Assembly: GCF_037975245.1 (NCBI RefSeq)
Contig: NC_092563.1
Span: forward strand, 27,741,960-27,805,959
DNA from: Apostichopus japonicus
Taxonomy: Eukaryota; Echinodermata; Holothuroidea; Aspidochirotida; Stichopodidae
Direction: 5' to 3'
DNA: 64,000 nt
Of this stretch, positions 35,131 to 46,590 are shown one piece after another. Each line of letters starts with the position of its first letter. Positions within the stretch are counted from its first letter, which is position 1. The notes under the pieces were generated by a model. The model ran no database searches, was not told the origin of the DNA, and saw only the letters and a program-made list of their open reading frames with translations. The position numbers and the translations under genes are program-made.

Positions 35131-36680
35131 TAGTATACAACACCACAATACAGGCAACATACTACAGTATACAACACCACAATACAGGCAACATACTACA
35201 GTATACAACACCACAATACAGGCGATATACTACAGTATACAACACCACAATACATGGAGCATACTACAGTATGCAACACCACAATGCATGGAGCATACTA
35301 CAGTATGCAACACCACAATACAGGCAACATACTACAGTATACAACACCACAATACAGGCAACATACTACAGTATACAACACCACAATACATGGAGCATAC
35401 TACAGTATACAACACCACAATACAGGCAACACACTACAGTATACAACACCACAATACAGGCAACATACTACAGTATAAACCACAATGCATGGAGCATACT
35501 ACAGTATACAACACCACAATACAGGCAACATACTACAGTATACAACACCACAATACTGGCAACATACTACAGTATACAACACCACAATACATGGAGCATA
35601 CTACAGTATACAACACCACAATACAGGCAACATACTACAGTATAGAACACCACAATACAGGCAATATACTACAGTATACAACACCACAATACAGGCAACA
35701 TACTACAGTATACAACACCACAATACATGGAGCATACTACAGTATACAACACCACAATACATGGAGCATACTACAGTATACAACACCACAATACATGGAG
35801 CATACTACAGTATATAACACCACAATACAGGCAACATACTACAGTATACAACACCACAATACATGGAGCATACTACAGTATACAACACCACAATACATGG
35901 AGCATACTACAGTATACAACACCACAATACTGGCAACATACTACAGTATACAACACCACAATACAGGCAACATACTACAGTATACAACACCACAATACTG
36001 GCAACATACTACAGTATACAACACCACAATACATGGAGCATACTACAGTATACAACACCACAATACTGGCAACATACTACAGTATACAACACCACAATAC
36101 AGGCAACATACTACAGTATACAACACCACAATACAGGCGATATACTACAGTATACAACACCACAATACTGGCAACATACTACAGTATACAACACCACAAT
36201 ACAGGCAACATAGTACATTATACAACACCACAATACTGGCAACATACTACAGTATACAACACCACAATACATGGAGCATACTACAGTATACAACACCACA
36301 ATACAGGCAACATACTACAGTATACAACACCACAATACTGGCAACATACTACAGTATACAACACCACAATACATGGAGCATACTACAGTATACAACACCA
36401 CAATACAGGCAACATACTACAGTATAAAACACCACAATACAGGCGATATACTACAGTATACAACACCACAATACTGGCAACATACTACAGTATACAACAC
36501 CACAATACAGGCAACATACTACAGTATACAACACCACAATACAGGCAATATACTACAGTATACAACACCACAATACAGGCAATATACTAAAGTATACAAC
36601 ACCACAATGCAGGCAAGATACTAAAGTATACAACTCCACAATATAGGCAACATACTACATTATACAACACCACAATACAT
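35131..36680. repeat. 34-bp tandem array, about 45 units
   Basis: Units have the constant core 'tatacaacaccacaatac', then a 7-base variable window, then 'atactacag'. Main window variants are aggcaac, atggagc and tggcaac, with rarer aggcgat and aggcaat. One unit near 35475 lacks 3 bp. Because 34 is not a multiple of 3 and no unit frame has a stop, the array reads open in all three plus-strand frames, with up to 379 codons; these are artefacts. The last few units (36590-36680) are more diverged, as expected at an array edge. Confidence 0.97.
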
Positions 36681-36860
36681 AGGAGGATGAGCGGCATTAT
36701 AGAATCAATGTATTCATGTTTCCTTTTTCTCAACATGAATGAAAGAGATTTCTACCTGTAGACGGGGAGGGGGGGGGGGGTGTGGAGGGGATTAATGAGA
36801 AAGGAAAGAATAGTCTCATGGAAGAAGATATGTACCACATGCACACATGTCCCATCCCAT
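36681..36860. other. Unique spacer with a G run
   Basis: It holds a G run near 36762-36780 and otherwise unstructured sequence between two tandem tracts. Confidence 0.5.
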
Positions 36861-36991
36861 CTGTGGGTAGGGAGATAGGGAGTTAGCTATAGGGAGGTAG
36901 GCAGGTAGTTATAGGTAGGAAGGTATAGGGAGGTATATAGCTGTAGGGAGGTAACAATAGTTAGGAAGGGAGGTATCTATAGGGAGAGGAG
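36861..36991. repeat. Irregular GGGAGGTA-type minisatellite
   Basis: 'tagggaggta' words recur with inserts such as 'gctata', 'taggaagg' and 'acaatag'. No constant period. Confidence 0.7.
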
Positions 36992-38007
36992 GTGCATTTG
37001 GATCCATGAATAGCATATCCAATTCATTCCAAACCAATCATGAGCACTTTCTATGAATGATCATTCATCTGACATGACAATGTAACAGTTTTAAACAAAA
37101 ATGTTATTCTTTATTCACCCAATTGAATGATACGTTACACATTTTCACTGAAAAAAGTTATCATGAATTTACTATCTTGAAGTCTATTGTTTCTTTTGTC
37201 AAACCAAAGCATTAAAACTACTCTAGAGATGTTTGCTATTGAGGGACATGACCTAGTTGACCTTTTAATTCTGTGATTATTACCAATCCAAACCAGGCAA
37301 AACAATGTCAAGGTTGCAATTCAGTTTTGTTCTACAAAGTCAATTCAAGAAGTGTGTAGTTTTTGTTTCCATGTAAAACGATGATTTTTCATTGAACTTT
37401 TTTACATGGCATTGTTTATGAGCACCTGGAATGCAGATGTTGATGTTGTTGTTTTACAGAGTGGCTTGATCACCTAAATTAGGTATAATCATAGGCTGGT
37501 CTAATCAGTTACAATTAGTCACATGGGGATTAGGTCTTCTACCTAAACTCCAAAAACTCCAAACATTCCAAAACTACATTAACACTCGACGACGTGTGAA
37601 AGAGAATGTAAAATGTTGCATTGTTCATTTCAACGTTGTAGATAAAGCTCTATTCTTCAGAATGGTAGATTTGGGAAGGACAAAATAGTGGGCCTTTAAT
37701 CCCACCCATAAGCTTTTACACCTTCTTTGAAAGTGCATTCTATATATTGCAAGTTGGTTTTTTTGGACTTGGTTTTATGATTGGCTCATACTTAAATTTG
37801 TAGAAGTACCTCCTCCCTGTAACAAATGAGATCGTTGGCTACCTTGAGAGATTGTACAGATGGACAGGGTGAGTGTAGTTGTTGTTTACAAAGGAATTTT
37901 ATCCAATATTGAAAGGAGAAAAAAAGGGTGGAATGTGAAGATTCACAATTGCTCAGTGGCTTTGTGATAGGTTTTATAAGATAAATATATATAAATATAT
38001 CTATATA
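36992..38007. other. Non-coding stretch
   Basis: Unique AT-rich sequence ending in TATA alternation (37978-38010) that joins the SINE tail. No gene seen. Confidence 0.55.
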
Positions 38008-38137
38008 TATATTTAATAAAGATCGCATTCCTCTTCAGGACCGGTTTTGTCCTTTTGGGACTTATCAGTCGAACGTAGGAATCGAAACCCGGACCTTGTG
38101 TCACAGAACGAAGTCTGTACCACTCGAACACAGTGAT
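38008..38137 (-). mobile_element. tRNA-derived SINE, minus strand
   Basis: On the minus strand an A-box-like TGTTCGAGTGG (38130-38120) lies 42 bp before a B-box GTTTCGATTCC (38088-38078), which has one mismatch to GTTCGANTCC-type consensus. This is the internal RNA polymerase III promoter layout of tRNA genes. After it come 'agtcccaaaaggacaaaacc' and 'ggtcctgaagaggaat', then 'ctttattaaatatata' as an AT-rich 3' tail. The head does not fold as a full tRNA to my eye, so it is a SINE and not a functional tRNA gene. Confidence 0.75.
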
Positions 38138-38312
38138 TCTACTGGTGTGTGAAGCGTGTAAACTGACTTTGTATAACTGTCAATGAAGGCGCATTACCCG
38201 AGTGTTATCATTGTACAGAGTTCTCTGCTGGCGCTTTTGAATCTGACAATTTACACAGAATATTACCACTTTTTATCTAGGCAAGCCTATAGTAAACAAG
38301 AAATTAATGTTT

Positions 38313-38476
38313 GGCAAGTTGTATGACACATATACATATTAAATGAATAAAGAGCCGGGTATGATTCTTACCTCCGCATGATGAATCCCAAAAGGACTAA
38401 AACCGGTGGTGAAGAGGAATTTGTCTGGTGTGTTAATCTTTATTAATTTAATATATATGTGTCATACCACTTGCTA
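38313..38476 (+). mobile_element. Second SINE copy within an inverted-repeat unit
   Basis: On the plus strand 'gccgggtatgattctta' and 'tcccaaaaggactaaaacc' repeat the B-box end and body of the SINE at 38008-38137, followed by 'ggtgaagaggaatt' and the tail 'tctttattaatttaatatat'. The A-box half is missing. Its outer flanks are inverted copies: 'gcaagttgtatgacacatat' at the left and 'atatgtgtcataccacttgc' at the right. The unit therefore looks like a body with its tail region duplicated in inverse orientation, giving ~40-bp terminal inverted arms. Confidence 0.65.
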
Positions 38477-38519
38477 CACATAAATTTATAGGTACAGGTA
38501 GATATATATAGATATATAT

Positions 38520-38658
38520 ATGAGAATTAGTTGAGACTAGTGAAAAACTAGTTATTACGTTAGTTATTACTCAGACAACAAGATGTGTGATTATCACTCA
38601 ACGCGTTAAACTCTGAGGAACAACTACTAGTGTTCCACTAGTCTCAACTAATTCTCAT
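38520..38658. mobile_element. 139-bp element with perfect 23-bp inverted ends
   Basis: 'gagaattagttgagactagt' (38522-38541) is matched exactly in inverse at the right end (38636-38658, including flanking bases), giving 23 perfect paired bases. Imperfect pairing continues about 13 bp further inward. There is no coding capacity. AT-rich sequence flanks both sides and a target duplication is not clear. A MITE or foldback element is the likeliest reading. Confidence 0.65.
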
Positions 38659-39910
38659 CTATACTATATACATACTGAATTGATATTGATCGCTAGTAAA
38701 CTCTGACAGTGTTTAGAATGAAGGTGAGGTGTTAGTTATGTGCTTACCTTATGTGTAGTACTTTTTGATTGGTTATATAAACTATACCACAGAGGTACAC
38801 ACCCAGTTTAACATGCCCACATTAAATCTACTAGCTTTATACTTATGCCTGGAAGTAAGTAGGGCAAATGATAACCACCCCACCTGAACATGTTTTTTTT
38901 TTTTTCGTATTTTATAATCTTTCTTTCTCTCGCTTTTTAAAATGACCAATCAAGGTCAATCTCACTCCTCCTTGAAGATTGACTCCCCAATTTCGAACCC
39001 GTGTGCCCCACGCAAGGTTTTTCCTTTAGACGTGTGTAGTCAAACATGCTATGTTTCTACCATGCCCAATAAGAAATAGAAAAACGCCTAATGGAAAATA
39101 TATTCACATCATCATATGAACCCAGGCTTGAATCGCAAAGTGAAAATGTATGAATTTTGGATTTTTCAATATGTTATCTTTTTTTTATATCTTTTTTTTT
39201 TTTTCTCTCTTTTTCCTTTTCTCTATTGATGGTGAAATGCGTCATTTATTTCAGCAGCCACTTGTTAATCAAGGCTCGTGCAATTTACATTCCGTAATGT
39301 TTGATGTCAGAGAGTGTGCAGTCACGTTTACCCATCAGAGAGGGGCCCCTCTTCCCCATCAATTAGTTTGAATGAGCACTGCCCAACTTGGCTTACATAA
39401 GCCGCGGTATGCCAGCTATCCATGCTCAAGTTCACTGCCGGTCATTATACTCCGTCTCATGGGCATGCGTCTGTATCAAACAACAGCCTAATATATTCTC
39501 ATCAGTCGCACCACGGCTTCAGATACTTCTAATAAGGTTTTTTCCCTCTCCCTCCATCTCTCTCTCTCTCACACACTCTCTTTTTTTTCTGTGACAAAAA
39601 ATGTTGCTTACCTCTGTGATCCTATTCATTAGAAAAATTCATTGACGGTATTTGCAGGAACGAGCACCGGCTAGAGGGGTTATCTTCATAGTTTGCTTTG
39701 GTTCCTTTTGTACCGAGGAGATTCCCCATGGACCTAATCTGCATGTAAATGAGGCGATGGGTTATGTATTCATCAAGGATTGTCCGTAAAGTGGTGGCTT
39801 ATTTACCGGTTCTTCTTAGTCGTTTAAGTGTTGATTACAAGATGCTCAGTTAAAAGTCCCTTTAACTTGATGGTTACTCAAAGAAGACAGTATTTTGTTG
39901 AAATGTCAGA
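38659..39910. other. Non-coding stretch with pyrimidine tracts
   Basis: It contains T/C tracts at 39178-39225 and 39541-39590, the second with (CT)n and (CA)n. No gene recognised. Confidence 0.55.
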
Positions 39911-40700
39911 ACGTTTAATGAGTGGGGTGTTAGCTCGTTGGTTAATGCCCATACGTTTAATGAGGGGGTTGTTAGCTCGGTGGTTAATGCCCATATGTTT
40001 AATGAGGGGGGTTGTAAGGTTGGTAGTTAATTGCCCATACATTTGATGAGCACGGTCTTAGTTGGGCGGTTAATGTCCATACATTTAATGAGGGGGTGTT
40101 AGCTTGGTGGTTAATGCCCATATGTTTAATGAGGGGGTTGTTAGCTCGGTGGTTAATGCCCATACGTTTGATGAGGGGGGGTTGTTAGTTTGGTAGTTAA
40201 TTGCCCATATATTTGATGAGCAGGGTCTAAGTTGGGTGGTTAATGTCCATACGTTTAATGAGGGGGTGTTAGCTTGGTGGTTAATGTCCATACGTTTAAT
40301 GAGGGGGTGTTAGCTTGGTGGTTAATGCCCATATGTTTAATGAGGGGGGTTGTTGGTTGAGTAGTTAATGCCCATACATTTGATGAGCAGGGTCTTAGCT
40401 GGGCGGTTAATGCCCATATGTTTAATGAGAGGGTGTTAGCTCGATGGTTAATGCCCATACTTCTAATGAGCAGGGTCTTAGCTCGGTAGTTAATGCCCAT
40501 ACGTTTAATGAGCAGGGTCTTACCTTGGTGGTTAATGCCCATACATTTAACAAGGGAGGTGATAGCTCGGTGTTTAATGCCCATACGTATAATGAGCAGG
40601 GTCTTAGCTCGGTTAATGCCCATACGTTTAGTGAGTGGGATCTTAGCTTGTTTAATGCCCATACATTTAATGAGGGGGGTCTTAGTTCAGTTTATGCCTA
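39911..40700. repeat. ~41-bp minisatellite, about 19 units
   Basis: Each unit has 'gtttaatgaggggg' or 'gtttaatgagcagggtc', then 'ttagctcggtggttaatg' and 'cccatac'. Unit length varies from about 36 to 43 bp. The changes between 'gagggggtgtt' and 'gagcagggtctt' units are grouped, the latter being commoner after 40440. Frames on both strands (for example 40255-40662 minus) are repeat products. Confidence 0.93.
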
Positions 40701-42070
40701 ATTCACCATTTAGCTTAGTCCATGGCTTGATAAGGAACTTATCAGAATGACCTAAAAAAAAAATTGAAAGCAAGAACTATATGGTCAAAGATGTAAGTTT
40801 TGGTTTGCCAGTTAACTTCAAAGATTTAAGAGCTCAAAAAGTGGCAAAAAATGTTGAGATGTCCAGCAGATTTGTGGCATTGTTTATCTAATTGTTCATT
40901 TGAAAGAGAGCAATAGAGAGGGAAAGATCAAACTTGTTGTGTGACCTTGAGGCATAAGAATATCTAATATTTCATGGGCTGAATCATGTAGATTGCGGCA
41001 AATTCCTAAAGGGTGTAGGTCGTAACTGAGAGATTAAGAATCTGAGATACATAAAGATTTTAGGTTTCCGCTGGAGGTCACTGAAATAATACTCTCAATC
41101 CTGACAATTTATGCAGGCCTTGTGGCTAGGACTAGAAAGACTCCTCGTTTCATCGCAGAAAAGCTTTATAATCACAAGTTTGGTTTTGAATTTAGTTGAT
41201 TGGTCAAAGAGATTTAAGCAATTCTCCTGGCAAAATCTGAAGGAATAACAGAGAAGCATCGGTTTCGTATATAATCCAATGACGGGCGCATGAATTGATC
41301 ATTTTGTTGCCCGATAATTGTATAACGGGGTGGGAAAGTTGTCCGATTAGTATAGCCAAGTTTGGCTGTAAGATATTAACTGAATTATTTAGTAATCTAC
41401 CGAAAATGCATCTGATGGTGAGAGATGAACCTCCTCTCTCCTGTTGTTTATCAATAATTATTCAAATGACACATGCAGCGGGAGGCATCAAGTTACCATT
41501 GGCTATTCACTGCTTAAGCTCTATTTACGATGGCTAACTCTGCCGCCACCCAAATAGTTATAGCATCATCTCGACGGAAATGAAAAGTAATGGTTTGTAT
41601 AGCTTCTTGTTTCAGTCCCTGTAACTTGCCCATTTGCAGAGTCAAGGTTTTAATAGGAGAGATAAATGGCGGGCACCCTTGCCAATTTTGGAGAATAATA
41701 TTGTTTCTAAGTCTCTGTACTTTTGTTCTTCTCAAAGCTAGTCAGTGTCTTCCTCGAGCGTCTGGTGTACAAAGTTCTGTTTGTTTGGGTTTCTTTTTTT
41801 GGGGGGGGGGGGGGGGTGAATTCTGCCTGGGTTTTGTTTAGAGTAAAGTTCAACATTTGCAGATTCCTCAAAAACTCTTCTTTTTTTTTTGGCAGTAGAA
41901 GAACACAGGGTATTGCTTTGGCCGAGTTATAGAGGTTGCTTGATGTTCTCCCGTAAATATTAGCATGTCCCATCACAACTGTGGCACTTAACAGTCCACA
42001 GTATCTAAAGCTCTCAAGGTGACCATAAACAAAGACCTCCATAAATCTCATCAATTCCTACAATAATGTA
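40701..42070. other. Non-coding stretch
   Basis: Unique sequence with a G run at 41802-41817 and a T run near 41881. No gene recognised. Confidence 0.55.
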
Positions 42071-43602
42071 CCATACTTGCACATGTCTGCATTCAGCCAT
42101 AATCAGAACTGAAGGCCAGATGTGATATCAGTCTGGAGTTCAGTATGAATGTACAGTCTTCAGTAGACTTTAGAGACAGACACAGCCATACTTGCACATG
42201 TCTGCATTGAGCCATAATCAAAACTAAAGGCCAGATGTGATAACAGTCGAGTTCAGTATGAATGTTCAGACTTCAATAGACTTAAGAGACAGACACAGCC
42301 ATACTTGCACATGTCTGCATTGAGCCATAATCAAAACTAAAGGCCAGATGTGATAACAGTCGAGTTCAGTATGAATGTTCAGACTTCAATAGACTTAAGA
42401 GACAGACACAGCCATACTTGCACATGTCTGCATTGAGCCATAATCAAAACTAAAGGCCAGATGTGATAACAGTCTGGAGTTCAGTATGAATGTTCAGACT
42501 TCAATAGACTTAAGAGACAGACACAGCCATACTTGCACATGTCTGCATTCAGCCATAATCAAAACTAAAGGCCAGATGTGATAACAGTCTGGAGTTCAGT
42601 ATGAATGTACAGTCTTCAGTAGACTTTAGAGACAGACACAGCCATACTTGCACATGTCTGCATTCAGCCATAATCAAAACTAAACGCCAGATGTGATAAC
42701 AGTCTGGAGTTCAGTATGAATGTACAGTCTTCAGTAGACTTTAGAGACAGACACAGCCATACTTGCACATATCTGCATTGAGCCATAATCAAAACTAAAG
42801 GCCAGATGTGATAACAGTCTGGAGTTTAGTATGAATGTTCAGACTTCAATAGACTTAAGAGACAGACACAGCCATACTTGCACATGTCTGCATTGAGCCA
42901 TAATCAAAACTAAAGGCCAGATGTGATAACAGTCTGGAGTTCAGTATGAATGTTCAGTCTTCAGTAGACTTAAGAGACAGACACAGCCATACTTGCACAT
43001 GTCTGCATTGAGCCATAATCAAAACTAAAGGCCAGATGTGATAACAGTCTGGAGTTCAGTATGAATGTACAGTCTTCAGTAGACTTAAGAGACAGACACA
43101 GCCATACTTGCACATGTCTGCATTGAGCCATAATCAAAACTAAAGGCCAGATGTGATAACAGTCTGGAGTTCAGTATGAATGTACAGTCTTCAGTAGACT
43201 TTAGAGACAGACACAGCCATACTTGCACATGTCTGCATTCAGCCATAATCAAAACTAAAGGCCAGATGTGATAACAGTCTGGAGTTCAGTATGAATGTAC
43301 AGTCTTCAGTAGACTTAAGAGACAGACACAGCCATACTTGCACATGTCTGCATTCAGCCATAATCAAAACTAAAGGCCAGATGTGATAACAGTCTGGAGT
43401 TCAGTATGAATGTACAGTCTTCAGTAGACTTTAGAGACAGACACAGCCATACTTGCACATGTCTGCATTCAGCCATAATCAAAACTAAAGGCCAGATGTG
43501 ATAACAGTCTGGAGTTCAGTATGAATGTACAGTCTTCAGTAGACTTAAGAGACAGACACAGCCATACTTGCACATGTATGTCTGCATTTAGCCATGATCA
43601 AC
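42071..43602. repeat. 115-bp tandem array, 13 full units plus a partial
   Basis: Units begin 'ccatacttgcacatgtctgc' at 42071, 42186, 42299, 42412, 42527 and then every 115 bp to 43562. The two units starting at 42186 and 42299 are 113 bp because 'gtctggag' is shortened to 'gtcgag'. Two sub-types differ at linked positions: 'gtacagtcttcagtagac' and 'gttcagacttcaatagac'. Units are nearly identical, which points to recent homogenisation. No frame is conserved. Confidence 0.97.
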
Positions 43603-44580
43603 TATACACATAGTTAGCCAAGTACAGTTTAGAGTTTAGAGGTTTGTTAAGTAATGATGATGACCATTGAAAGAGAAAGTGATTGATGTTTCTTGAAGAA
43701 ATTAAAAAGTCTGATCTGACATTACATTCGGGTATGAGTAGGCACTTAAGGATTGATCTGAAATTGTGATTCTCCCACTGAGATACATCCAGTCATCAAC
43801 AAATGTTGAACTGTTATTAATTCAGACAAGAAAAGGCAGTTCTTTCAAAACCATCTTTGTAAAATATCGTTTCAGTATAATTTAAAGCCTGTTTAGTATG
43901 TAACTATTTTCATCTTCCATTTTAATGTGATCTACAAACCACAAAGGTGAGTGGGAGGTGTGGGGGTATGTGGGAGGGAGAATGATGCAACATTATGGTG
44001 TCCCATTTCCAAAGCACACATATAGTTATCCTAGTCAGTGGAATCGTCATTTTGCTTAGATTTGTTCTGGACCATAGGTCATTATAAGAAAACCTTGGTG
44101 AGGTTCCCCCCCCTTCCACTTCCTCAGTCTCTCCTGCCCTTCTGACATTGCTGATCTGCCTCTCCAACTCCCCTCCCCTCCCCCCCCCTCTGCTAGACTT
44201 CCGAAATCCATATCAGTTGCCATTTACCTGTTATTGCACAAAGTGACAATCAAAGACAAGAATGAAAAACAAAAGCCCTTAAGGTCATCAGTTTTGCCTA
44301 GAAATTTGCAGAAAAGTTTGCAGGAGGTTCCAGAGCACCCTCAGAATTATTGTCAGATATTGAGTAGCAATGATAAGTACACAAATTTCTAGTAAACAAA
44401 TATCTAGTAAGAGATGGGAAAAGATTTGTGGACAGGAAAAAAATTGCTTCTTAAAAGTTCTGAAACTGATACTACTGCAAAACAAGGTGAGGTTACGTCA
44501 TTGGAAGGTGTTTTAGCTGCTGCGATATTGTTTACATTATGTTATTCTTTTCAACTTTCATGGAATTGGAGATTGATTGA
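43603..44580. other. Non-coding stretch
   Basis: Unique sequence with C-rich patches near 44107 and 44171-44188. No gene recognised. Confidence 0.55.
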
Positions 44581-44633
44581 GGGTGGGTACCAGGGTGTCA
44601 GGGTATCAGGGTATCAGGGTGGGTATCAGGGTT
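44581..44633. repeat. Short CAGGGTAT-type tandem repeat
   Basis: 'cagggtat' and 'cagggtgggtat' words repeat about five times. Confidence 0.75.
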
Positions 44634-46452
44634 GAAGGATACACAATCTTTTCAACATTTTAAACAGAAATGAAAAGGCTTGTATTGAAATTTTATTTTA
44701 TAATATGTCATAATGTACACTAAAAATAACACAAACACTAGGAAAGAATACATATTTGAATACAGTTTTATTTCATAGACCAACACACCCTTTACAAACT
44801 GGGAACCATTACCACAGTATAGGAAACAGTCTGTTGTGGATTTCATTCACAATTAGTGGACATTGTCCATTCCTAACTTTTGTGGACAGTCCAGGTAGTG
44901 TTTTACTTATTTTTTGTCGTAACATTAGTTGCTACATATTTAAAAAAAAAAAAAATGTCGACTGATTGTTCACTGTAAAGGATTCCTTTTCGGTGGTCAA
45001 CTGTTGGGGTTCCCTAGTACTGCATGTTCCTACCACAATGTTATGTTCTCCTTTGTGGAGTTTTGAGTAATTTTTGCTGTCTATATTATCGTCTAGACTA
45101 CTCAGTTATTTTTGTAAATTATTTTTGTCATCACCGATTGCCAACAGAGAAAGATAGAGACACACTTGACATAGTTGGCTCTCATATCTCACCGTATTTT
45201 TTCGTTGCGATGACAAAGATATGCTTTTATCACGACCAAGTTTTTTTTTTTTTTCATTAATTGAGAATCTTGATGTAAATTTTAATAAGTTTTCAATATT
45301 ATGTCCTTCAACTGTGAAGTGAGTAATTAGTAGTTGAGATGGAATTATGCCTGCTGACGTTTCTGGGTTGTGAATTTCCTGTGTATCAGATTAAACAGGA
45401 TTAGCAATACAATTTTTGTGTGAAATAATTTTTCAGTAATTAACGTCGAGCTGGGGGAGCATGTATTATCTTTATCCAGTTGAAATTCCCCCGTGGTATA
45501 TTAAAGTTTGTATTTTTTTTGGGGAAATTTTTGCTTATCCGGTCTCCTGTGAAGTCAGATGTGTTGATATGAAGGTGCATCAACCACACTCACTAACAAT
45601 TAGGTTAAAGTGGAATGTGATGCAAAGGTTGCCTTTAATATCTGGCCACATCACAAGGGACAGATCAAAGAATGAGATGGAGAGAGGCAGAGGGGTGGAG
45701 ATAGAAACCACAGATAAAATTAGGTACATGTATTCTATAGAGTACCTATATCCAGTGGTTTCACATAAAACTAACATTTACTATTTAGTAATAAATTAAA
45801 AAAGGTTGGTTTGTATTCTAGCTATGGTTGTAGGCAACAACAACACATCAGTGAGGATGTCTGTACTGTTGTTTAGTTCTGCAATATCTAATTTGTGTCA
45901 CAGTAGGATCCATTCATTACTTTTAGAAATTGTCATAAATACTGAGAAGCAACACAAAACAGCTAAATTCTAGCCATGTATCCATCCACACGTTTGCTGT
46001 ACCGTTTGTTACTTTTTTTTCCCCTACAGTAATTTTTTGTCATTGAAACCTTCATAATTTGAGAGCGGTGCTTGTAAATTTCCTCATCAAGGTTGTGTGA
46101 TATTTAGTTTACACATATCTCATCCAGTGTTTCCTTAATCTTCGTTTCGGCTTAAGCGTATTGCTTTTAAAGACATATCCATTCGTAGAAGGGATTAAGC
46201 CCCACTTGGCCAAAGGATCAAGAGTAGAGACTATAGTGACCCTCTAGTTTTCTACCTAATGTCATTTGTTTCAATTGATCATTCTAACATATTACGCAAA
46301 TGGCAAAATGGTTACAATATGTCAAAGGCCATAGATTCTACAACTTGTCGGGAATAGCAGGCCGCCTTTATTATATAAGTGTTATGGTATCAGACAAATC
46401 ATTTAGAATTAAGCTGAAGTTTGCAACTGCCATTATTCTCGACATTTTAAAC
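44634..46452. other. Non-coding stretch
   Basis: Unique AT-rich sequence with homopolymer A (44941-44954) and T (45241-45254). The 112-codon frame at 45461-45799 shows no domain or repeat and is unsupported as a gene. Confidence 0.5.
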
Positions 46453-46590
46453 GTGAGGGGAGGGGGAGGGGAGAATGGGGGTGGTAAGGCATGGCTGAGG
46501 GGAAGGATGGGGGTGGTAAGGCATGGCTGAGGGGGAGGATGGGGGAGGTAAGGCATGGGGGAGGCAAGGCATGGGGGAGGCAGGAGACTG
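46453..46590. repeat. G-rich 32-bp minisatellite
   Basis: 'atgggggtggtaaggcatgg' begins units at 46475 and 46507, with a third at 46539 that degrades into 16-bp subunits 'aggcatgggggaggca'. Many G-runs on the plus strand also give quadruplex potential. Confidence 0.85.

Noticed and set aside
35288-36427. 379-codon plus-strand open frame
   Set aside because: It is a product of the 34-bp tandem array, which is open in all three frames; the translation is only the repeat unit.
35131-36680. CRISPR array
   Set aside because: The 34-bp units abut directly with no unique spacers, and the setting is a eukaryotic genome.
38078-38130. A functional tRNA gene
   Set aside because: A- and B-box-like motifs are present, but no acceptor-stem pairing was seen, and a second copy with the same body and tail shows it is a SINE.
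40255-40662. 135-codon minus-strand frame with repeated WALTTQL/MGINH words
   Set aside because: Translation of the ~41-bp minisatellite.
45461-45799. 112-codon plus-strand frame as a gene
   Set aside because: No recognisable domain, and a partly overlapping minus-strand frame is equally open.
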